From DASSUW01 sp963792385 (GTDB lineage: Bacteria; Actinomycetota; Thermoleophilia; Solirubrobacterales; Solirubrobacteraceae), in contig CAWBVZ010000012.1 of NCBI GenBank assembly GCA_963792385.1, forward strand, positions 682,001 to 746,000: DNA of 64,000 bases, given 5' to 3'. The position numbers were made by a program, and so were the translations under genes. Positions 59,039 through 64,000 of the stretch are shown here, one piece after another (the first letter of the stretch is position 1; the number at the start of each line of letters is the position of its first letter). The notes beneath the pieces were generated by a model. It had not been told where the DNA came from. It saw only the letters and a list, made by a program, of their open reading frames with translations, and made no database searches.

Positions 59039-59126
59039 ATGCGCCCTCCTCGGTCCCTCCGACGCTACTCGATTCCGAGAGCACGCCGATAGCGAACCGT
59101 TAGCGGCCTCGTGGATCGTCGCCGGC

Positions 59127-59387
59127 ATGAACAGCTACCTCGTGGAGCTGCACCTGCCGGCCGGCGACCCGACGGACCTCGCCGCGGCCGGTGAGCGGGC
59201 ACGCACTGCCGCCGAGCAGCTGACCCGCGAGGGCACCGCGGTGCGCTGGGTTCGTTCGATCTACGTGCCGGAGGAGGAGACCTGCCTCCTGGTGTTCGAG
59301 GCGCGAACGCCGGACGCCGTCGATCAAGCCGGCCGGCGCGCGCGGCTCACGTATGAGCGGATCGTTGAAGAAGGAGACGCGACATGA
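59127..59387 (+). CDS. DUF4242 domain protein (second copy)
   Basis: An 86-residue ferredoxin-like protein: YLVELHLPAGDPTDLAAAGE and RWVRSIYVPEEETCLLVFEA match the DUF4242 pattern, with the P-x-x-E-T-C block. A distant relative of the gene at 27277. The role is unknown (its SCO4226 homologue binds nickel). It starts at the ATG at 59127, next to the SARP regulator's upstream region, and overlaps the following CHRD gene by four bases (ATGA). Confidence 0.82.
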   Translation: MNSYLVELHLPAGDPTDLAAAGERARTAAEQLTREGTAVRWVRSIYVPEEETCLLVFEARTPDAVDQAGRRARLTYERIVEEGDAT

Positions 59388-59872
59388 AGCCAACCTGGAA
59401 GACGCTGGCGGTGCCGGCGATCCTGCTGTTTCTCGCAACCGGCGCGCTTGCCTTCGCCGGTCTGGGCGGGGACGGAAACAGCCGCCATGCCGGCGCGGAC
59501 GGCGCCGCGGCCCACTCGGCCCCGAGCGAGCCGCTCGTGGTCGCGCTCAAGCCGGCCCACAACTCGGGCGTCTCGGGAACGGCCAGATTCGTACCCGGCA
59601 GCGCTGACATGCAGGTGACGCTGACGCTCAGCAAGCGCGTGCCGGCGACCCTTTTCGCGCACGTCCACACCGGACCCTGCAGCAAGGAACCGACGGTGAA
59701 GAACCCGCGGATCTGGGCGAACCTCAACGACGTCGTCGACGGCGAGTCTGAGACGACGGTGAACGTCGTGACGCTGAAGGAGCTTCAGGCGGAGAGCTCG
59801 TCGATCAACGTCCACGATCCCGACCACGCCAACCGGCCGCTGGTCTGCGGCGACATCCCCCGCGCCTCGTGA
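59384..59872 (+). CDS. Secreted CHRD-like protein
   Basis: A 162-residue exported protein: signal peptide about 1-25 (LAVPAILLFLATGALAFA), an alanine/glycine-rich linker, then a CHRD-like beta domain with VALKPAHNSGVSGTARF, LFAHVHTGPCS and INVHDPDH. CHRD domains bind ligands in extracellular or matrix settings; the His-rich HVHTG and VHDPD blocks are typical. It starts at the ATG at 59384, coupled to the DUF4242 stop. Function not known. Confidence 0.78.
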   Translation: MKPTWKTLAVPAILLFLATGALAFAGLGGDGNSRHAGADGAAAHSAPSEPLVVALKPAHNSGVSGTARFVPGSADMQVTLTLSKRVPATLFAHVHTGPCSKEPTVKNPRIWANLNDVVDGESETTVNVVTLKELQAESSSINVHDPDHANRPLVCGDIPRAS

Positions 59873-59892
59873 GCGCCCGAAAGGAGCACGCG

Positions 59893-60399
59893 ATGACCAA
59901 GAAGATCCTCGGTACCGCGATCACGGCTGCATGCGCGCTGGCGCTGGTCGCCGGGCCTGCACAGGCGAGCGGCCGGTCGACGATCGCCTTCACCCTCGCG
60001 CCCAACCAGGCGATGGTTTCCTGTCCGGCCGGCGCGGCGTTCGGCTTCGGGCTCGACGTGGCCTCGCTGGCGGGCAAGCCACTCGGCACCGGCCGGACCT
60101 GCGTCGAATCGATCGCCGGCGGCTGCGATCCGTTCGTGCCGTACTGCCGCCAGACGGTGCGCGCGACCCTCACGCTCGACCTCGCTCGCGGCTCGCTCAC
60201 GGTGCCGGTCAAGCTGTTCGAGCTCTGGCCGACGCCGAGCTCGTTCTTCCAGCTCGGGAGCGGCGAGGTCAGCGGCGGCACGGGCGCGTATGCCGCCGCC
60301 AAGGGCCACCTCGCGGGCGGCGGCGCGGGCGCGTTCGACGATCAGTCGAACTTCACCGGCCGCCTCGTCTACGTCGCCGACCTGAAGGGCGTCCGATGA
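59893..60399 (+). CDS. Secreted beta-barrel-like protein, unknown function
   Basis: A 168-residue exported protein. Signal peptide 1-25 (ILGTAITAACALALVAGPAQA). The mature part has four Cys (in MVSCPAG, RTCVES, GGCDPF and PYCRQ), which could form two disulfides, and a GGTGAYAAAKGHLAGG segment resembling the dirigent/allene-oxide-cyclase-type barrels. The ATG at 59893 follows AAAGGAGCACGCG. It is in one unit with the DUF4242 and CHRD genes. Confidence 0.75.
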   Translation: MTKKILGTAITAACALALVAGPAQASGRSTIAFTLAPNQAMVSCPAGAAFGFGLDVASLAGKPLGTGRTCVESIAGGCDPFVPYCRQTVRATLTLDLARGSLTVPVKLFELWPTPSSFFQLGSGEVSGGTGAYAAAKGHLAGGGAGAFDDQSNFTGRLVYVADLKGVR

Positions 60400-60425
60400 T
60401 CCCCGCGGCCTCGTGACGCTTGCTC

Positions 60426-60833
60426 TCAGAACCCGAAGCGGAACTCGCCCGTCGCCGTGAAGCCGAGGTAATCGTTGCCCTTCCACGTGAAGGCACCGAG
60501 GTAGTACGTGCCGCGGTCGAGGGTGCGGGTGCACGTCGACGTTGTGCCGGCCTCGGTAGTCGCGACGGCGCAGTTCTGGTTGCCGACCGCGTCCTGGCGG
60601 TAGAACGTTCCCTGGGTCTTGAGGTTGAAGCTGGAGTGGTTGATGTAGCGCCCCTGCGCCTTGCCCGAGTAGATCGTGGACCGGTAGAGGCAGATCTTCG
60701 CGCCGCGTACCTCGGTAGGTGCGCAGCCCAGCTTCTTCCACGCGGCGTGCGCGGGCGCGGGGGCGGCGAGCCCGCCCGCGATGCCGAACGCGGCGACGGC
60801 GGCGGAGGCCAGGACGGTACGGATACGGGGCAT
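60426..60833 (-). CDS. Secreted small protein, unknown function
   Basis: A 135-residue exported protein: signal peptide 1-30 (TVLASAAVAAFGIAGG, then APAHA), then a domain with several strands (ICLYRSTIYSGKAQGRYINH, GTYYLGAFTWKGNDYLGF) and four cysteines. I do not recognise the family. The start is an ATG at 60831-60833. It is convergent with the preceding secreted-protein gene. Confidence 0.7.
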   Translation of the reverse strand: MPRIRTVLASAAVAAFGIAGGLAAPAPAHAAWKKLGCAPTEVRGAKICLYRSTIYSGKAQGRYINHSSFNLKTQGTFYRQDAVGNQNCAVATTEAGTTSTCTRTLDRGTYYLGAFTWKGNDYLGFTATGEFRFGF

Positions 60834-60915
60834 TGACGGGGGGTCCTCCAGCGGATCGCGGGGCAGGTAAGTACATATACCTTGATTCCGGCGTTTTACT
60901 CGCCGGAGCCTCGAG

Positions 60916-61380
60916 CTAGCCGGCTGCGACCCTCGCGGGCGTGTCGGCCGATGTCTCCTGCCGCGCGTGCTGCGCGGCGAGCACGTGTCGTCGCGCCCAG
61001 TGGTAGGGCGGCTCGTAGCTCCCGCCGCTCGATAGCCCGATGTGGTCTTCGAGATCGGCGAGCTTGACGCTGCGGGCGATCGCTCCCGCCGGACCGTCGC
61101 CGGCGCCGATCCGGACGGTGTGGCGCACGAAGGTCTCGCCCTCGCGGCGGGTGAGCAGCTCGAGCGCCGCGCGCTCCGTCGGCGTCAGGCCGCGCGTGTG
61201 CAGGTCATCGACGCGCGTGCCGGTCTTCTCGAGCACGTCATGGAGCAACGCGGTCGCGCGCGCATCGTCGGGAACGGCAGCGGCGACGCGCTCGACATGC
61301 TCGCTCATCGGCGAGCCGTGTCGTGTCAGCTGGGCGTCGTGGCTGCGTCGGGCGATGTCTCGCGCAATCTCATGGTCCAT
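60916..61380 (-). CDS. HD-domain (RelA/SpoT-hydrolase-like) protein
   Basis: A 154-residue HD hydrolase. His14 in RRSHDAQLTRHG, His28 in MSEHVERVA, His47-Asp48 in ATALLHDVLEKT, and VKLADLEDHIG carry the metal site. The order and the LADLEDH block resemble the ppGpp hydrolase part of RelA/SpoT proteins or MESH1-like small hydrolases, but no synthetase domain is attached. The start is an ATG at 61378-61380. It may degrade ppGpp-like or other nucleotides. Confidence 0.82.
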   Translation of the reverse strand: MDHEIARDIARRSHDAQLTRHGSPMSEHVERVAAAVPDDARATALLHDVLEKTGTRVDDLHTRGLTPTERAALELLTRREGETFVRHTVRIGAGDGPAGAIARSVKLADLEDHIGLSSGGSYEPPYHWARRHVLAAQHARQETSADTPARVAAG

Positions 61381-61441
61381 AACTGGTCTCCCGCGTGCAG
61401 GCCCCGCAGTTTACGAGGATCCGCCGTCCCCCGGCCCCGGC

Positions 61442-61966
61442 TCAGTAGCCATTGCCGCCGCCCGAGCTCGACGATGCCGTGGTGATCTCGTTCCCGGTCT
61501 GCGACAGCACGTACCAGCGGGCGCCGAACGCATTGATGCCCTGGCCGTTGATGTCGCCGGGCTGGCTGTCGCCCTCGTAGCCGTAGAGCGGATGGCCGTT
61601 GTAGGTGACCTGCGCCTTTCCGTCCGACCGCGGGGTCGTGCCGATCAGCGACGCCTTCACACCACTGCCGGCCGTCGGCTTGCCGCTGGCGCGCAGCGGG
61701 GGCCATGTCGTCGCGCATCCGCCGGAGCACGTGCTCTTGGTGCCGGTGTCCTGCGCGAACAGGTAGAGGGTCTTCCCCTGTGAGTCGACGAGGATCTTGC
61801 CGAGCCCGCTGTCCGCCACCCTGACCGTTCCGGAGCTGCCGCTGGCGGACTTCACGGTCGCCGTCTGGGTGTTGTCGTTGTTGCTCCCGCAGCCGGCGAC
61901 CGCCAGTGCTACGAGCGGCACCGCTGCCGCGGCGGCGAGGAAAGCGAGAGGTCTGGTGCGAGTCAT
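61442..61966 (-). CDS. COG4315-type secreted lipoprotein with two repeats
   Basis: A 174-residue lipoprotein with a signal peptide and lipobox LAVAGC. Two repeats follow, the first with GKILVDSQGKTLYLFAQD and GGCATTWPPL, the second with VTYNGHPLYGYEGD and FGARWYVL. This is the pattern of the actinobacterial COG4315 (DUF-type) secreted lipoproteins whose function is unknown. The ATG at 61964-61966 has AAGGAGC five bases upstream, which decides the start over a more distant ATG. Confidence 0.82.
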   Translation of the reverse strand: MTRTRPLAFLAAAAAVPLVALAVAGCGSNNDNTQTATVKSASGSSGTVRVADSGLGKILVDSQGKTLYLFAQDTGTKSTCSGGCATTWPPLRASGKPTAGSGVKASLIGTTPRSDGKAQVTYNGHPLYGYEGDSQPGDINGQGINAFGARWYVLSQTGNEITTASSSSGGGNGY

Positions 61967-62088
61967 GCTCGCTCCTTGTTCGAAGGACACAGGGCTACGA
62001 CAGTCAGCCTGGCCGCAAGCCGCTCGGTTTTCGTCGGCCTATCGGCGACTCTTTTGGCTACCGCGCCCGGGGTGTGTCGCACTGACGC

Positions 62089-62108
62089 CGTACTCCGCGG
62101 GGAGTACG
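62089..62108. promoter_or_regulatory. Inverted repeat between lipoprotein and kinase genes
   Basis: A perfect 8-bp inverted repeat CGTACTCC-GCGG-GGAGTACG, 22 bases before the kinase ATG (62131) and 122 bases from the divergent lipoprotein start. It may be an operator or an RNA hairpin in the leader; the sequence does not decide. Confidence 0.45.
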
Positions 62109-62130
62109 CCGAAGTCACGCCCGCGCGCCG

Positions 62131-63114
62131 ATGACGCGGGCGGTCGGGACCGTGACGATGACTGTCATGAAGCTTCGAGCGACGGCCCCGGCGCCGTGGA
62201 CGGTTGACGTCGAGTCGACGGTGAATGAGCGGCTGTACGGCGAGCGCCGGGACGTGAGCGCGGAACCGATCCGGCGCGGGACGCCCACGTCGCTCGGTGC
62301 GCGCTACCGCTTGCTCGAACGGCTCGGCTCGGGCGGCACGGCGGACGTGTACCGGGCGCATGACCAGCGCCTCCGGCGCGACGTCGCCGTCAAGGTCATC
62401 ACCGAATGGCTCGCCCACGACCCGGCGACCGTCCGGGGCTTCCGGCGCGAGGCCGAGTTGTGCGCGCGGCTTGCGCACCGCAACGTCGCCGTTGTCCTCG
62501 ATGCCGGCAGCCGCCCGCGCGACTACATCGTCATGGAGCTGGTGGACGGGCAGGACGCCGCGACCCTGCTCCGGCAGAACCAGCTGCTCACCATCACGCA
62601 CGCCGTCGATGTGCTCGTGCAGATCTCCGACGCACTCGAGCACGCGCACGGCCGCGGTGTGATCCACGGCGACATCGCGCCGCGCAACATCCTGATCGGC
62701 CGCCGCGACGGGAGCGCCAAGCTCGTCGACTTCGGCCTGGCCGTCGACCGGTTCGGCGCCGGGCACCAGGGCGAGATCATGGGGACGCCGGGCTACGTCG
62801 CGCCCGAGATCGTCCGGGGTGGTGGGCCGTCGCCGCACTCGGACCTGTACTCGCTCGGAGTCGTCGCCTACCGGCTGCTGGGCGGTCCGCCGCCGTTCCG
62901 GCGCCGCGGCCGTGAGGCCACGGCCGCGCGACCGAGTGCGATCGCGAATCTGCCGTCGCTCGCCGAGGTTCGGCCCGACGTGCCGGGTTCGGTGACCGCG
63001 ATCGTCGCGTCCGCGATGGCCGCGTCTCCCGCGGCCCGACCGGCGTCGCTCGCCGCGTTCCGCGACCGGCTCCTCGAGACGCGCATCGGCGCGCCCGAGC
63101 TGCGGGCGGCGTGA
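62131..63114 (+). CDS. Serine/threonine protein kinase
   Basis: A 327-residue soluble kinase. Glycine-rich loop LGSGGTADVYR, VAVKVI lysine, FRREAELCARL (alpha-C Glu), catalytic loop HGDIAPRNIL where the usual R-D-x-K-x-x-N is G-D-I-A-P-R-N, DFG motif VDFGLAV and TPGYVAPE. The HGD and the Lys-to-Ala change recur in some actinobacterial kinases; activity is probable but not certain. No membrane helix is present, so signal input must come from other proteins. The start among ATGs at 62131, 62158 and 62167 is not decided. Confidence 0.88.
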   Translation: MTRAVGTVTMTVMKLRATAPAPWTVDVESTVNERLYGERRDVSAEPIRRGTPTSLGARYRLLERLGSGGTADVYRAHDQRLRRDVAVKVITEWLAHDPATVRGFRREAELCARLAHRNVAVVLDAGSRPRDYIVMELVDGQDAATLLRQNQLLTITHAVDVLVQISDALEHAHGRGVIHGDIAPRNILIGRRDGSAKLVDFGLAVDRFGAGHQGEIMGTPGYVAPEIVRGGGPSPHSDLYSLGVVAYRLLGGPPPFRRRGREATAARPSAIANLPSLAEVRPDVPGSVTAIVASAMAASPAARPASLAAFRDRLLETRIGAPELRAA

Positions 63115-63124
63115 GCGGCGCCCG

Positions 63125-63790
63125 TCAGCGCGACGCGTCGCGCATGTAGGTCAGGACCGCGAGCACACGCCGGTGCTCCGTGGTTGTCGGGCCCAGGCCG
63201 AGCTTCTGAAAGATGCCCGTCGTGTGCTTCTCGACGGCCGCCTCGGTCACGAACAGGTCCTCGGCGATGCCGACGTTCGACTTGCCTTCCGCCATGGCGG
63301 CCAGGACTTCGCGCTCGCGGCGCGTGAGCTCCGCGAGCGCGCTCTGTCCGGCGCGTCGCCCGAGCATCCGGGCGACGACCTCGGGGTCGAGGGCGCTGCC
63401 GCCGGACGCGACGCGGCCGACGGCGTCGATGAACGCGTCGACGTCGCCGATCCGCTCCTTGAGCAGGTAGCCGACGCCCTCGGCCCGGTCGCCGATCAGA
63501 TCGGTCGCGTACCGCTCCTCGCAGTACTGGGACAGGACCAGCACGCCGGTGTCCGGACTCTGTCGCCGAAGCTCGATCGCGGCCCGTAGCCCGTCGTCCG
63601 AACGCTCGGGCGGCATCTTGACATCGACAATCGCGACATCCGCGTGGTGCGCCAGCGCCTTGCGCAGGAGATCCGGTGCGTCACCTGCCTGTGCGACGAC
63701 GTCATAGCCGGCGTCGCCGAGGATCCGCGCGATCCCCTCGCGCAGGAGGACATCGTCCTCGCCGATGACCACGCGCCGCTGAGCTGTCAC
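63125..63790 (-). CDS. NarL/LuxR-family response regulator
   Basis: A 221-residue regulator with a receiver (ACIDIC pair in VVIGEDDVLLREG, phosphorylated Asp56 in VAIVDVKMP, Lys in YLLKERIG) and a LuxR helix-turn-helix (LTRREREVLAAMAEGKSNVG to VEKHTTGIFQKLGLG). The GTG at 63788-63790 overlaps the stop of the upstream gene (GTGA) and marks the real start. It is convergent with the Ser/Thr kinase gene, ten bases apart. A kinase partner is not in view. Confidence 0.92.
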   Translation of the reverse strand: MTAQRRVVIGEDDVLLREGIARILGDAGYDVVAQAGDAPDLLRKALAHHADVAIVDVKMPPERSDDGLRAAIELRRQSPDTGVLVLSQYCEERYATDLIGDRAEGVGYLLKERIGDVDAFIDAVGRVASGGSALDPEVVARMLGRRAGQSALAELTRREREVLAAMAEGKSNVGIAEDLFVTEAAVEKHTTGIFQKLGLGPTTTEHRRVLAVLTYMRDASR

Positions 63791-64000
63791 GACTGAACCG
63801 TATCGGTCTGAGATTCCTCCGGCGGGCGGCGGCCGAGCAGGTCGCCGAGCGCCGCGCTCGGCAGCTCGTTCTTGGACAGAAACGCCTCGGCGCCGCAGCC
63901 ACGGACCTCGGTCTCGGTGGCCGCGTCGGCGTTGGTCGAGGTCAGCACGACCCGGGGCCGCCATGGGAGCGCCACGAGCTCTCGCGTCAGCGCGAGGCCG
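63787..64000 (-). CDS. Response regulator receiver domain, C-terminal part only
   Basis: The gene enters from the right edge, reading leftwards. The visible 70 residues are GLALTRELVALPWRPRVVLT and STNADAATETEVRGCGAEAF, LSKNELPSAALGDLLGRRPP: the last part of a receiver domain with the switch Thr/Ser, and Lys in FLSKNEL. It ends without a helix-turn-helix, so it may be a receiver-only protein, or a histidine kinase's attached receiver. It is translationally coupled (GTGA) to the LuxR regulator gene. Confidence 0.82.
   Translation of the reverse strand, partial: GLALTRELVALPWRPRVVLTSTNADAATETEVRGCGAEAFLSKNELPSAALGDLLGRRPPEESQTDTVQS

Noticed and set aside
1..64000. Search for tRNA, rRNA, insertion sequences and phage genes
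   Set aside because: I found no cloverleaf, no rRNA-like block and no transposase, integrase or phage structural protein; this was by reading only, so a small RNA gene could be missed.

Overview
The window is GC-rich throughout, with many GTG starts and a few TTG starts. Genes are packed into operons whose stop and start codons overlap (GTGA, ATGA, TGATG). Protein types include BTAD/SARP-type regulators, large LuxR ATPases, MASE1 kinases, DUF4242 and DUF892 proteins, and a Tat lipoprotein substrate-binding protein. This points to an Actinomycetota chromosome, and I infer something near Solirubrobacterales (class Thermoleophilia); that placement is an inference, not a measurement. I see no rRNA, tRNA, insertion sequence, phage gene or CRISPR array. 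No gene-free stretch exceeds about 250 bases; the longest are 294-519, 27112-27276, 35449-35694 and 61967-62130.

Layout. 1-9.3 kb: a partial ferritin-like protein, a secreted M23 peptidase with a repeat domain, an MFS exporter with its MarR regulator, a MASE1 histidine kinase, a GNAT/small LuxR pair, a LysR regulator, an EamA transporter and an Lrp/AsnC regulator. 9.4-15 kb: a catabolic operon with a Rieske oxygenase, three SDR dehydrogenases, an APC permease and a creatininase-type amidohydrolase. 15-18.6 kb: a sensor kinase, then a TetR regulator divergent from a stand-alone LanB-like protein, with a perfect 15-bp palindrome between them. 18.6-26.5 kb: an eight-gene leftward operon that looks biosynthetic. 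It encodes an MDR dehydrogenase, a divergent 6-pyruvoyltetrahydropterin-synthase homologue, a glycosyltransferase, a frameshifted methyltransferase, a flippase-like membrane protein, a RibD-type reductase, a CDP-alcohol phosphotransferase/sulfatase fusion and a second methyltransferase. This is my leading candidate for a poorly described system.

26.5-39 kb is regulatory and stress related: DUF1269 and DUF4242 proteins, a LuxR ATPase broken by three frameshifts, a 1650-residue SARP/STAND/WD40 regulator, a small secreted protein with a duplicated ERYYSSYG peptide, and a two-component module in which one of two kinases has lost its catalytic residues. 39-55.4 kb is a large divergent peptide and cyclic-amide utilisation island. 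Leftward it carries an M28 peptidase, a CapA protein, an MDR dehydrogenase and an N-carbamoyl-amino-acid-hydrolase-type enzyme. Rightward it carries a tandem Lrp regulator, a five-gene Dpp/Opp transporter, a GATase-like protein, a prolidase-like amidohydrolase, a hydantoin-racemase-type enzyme, a proline iminopeptidase and a creatininase-family enzyme. 55.4-64 kb holds an alpha/beta hydrolase, an AfsR-like regulator apparently starting at ATC, a run of small secreted proteins, an HD protein, a COG4315-type lipoprotein, a Ser/Thr kinase and two response regulators.

Four frameshifts (one in the methyltransferase, three in the LuxR ATPase) are all of the single-extra-base type. They may be true decay or consensus errors and should be checked before either gene is called dead.
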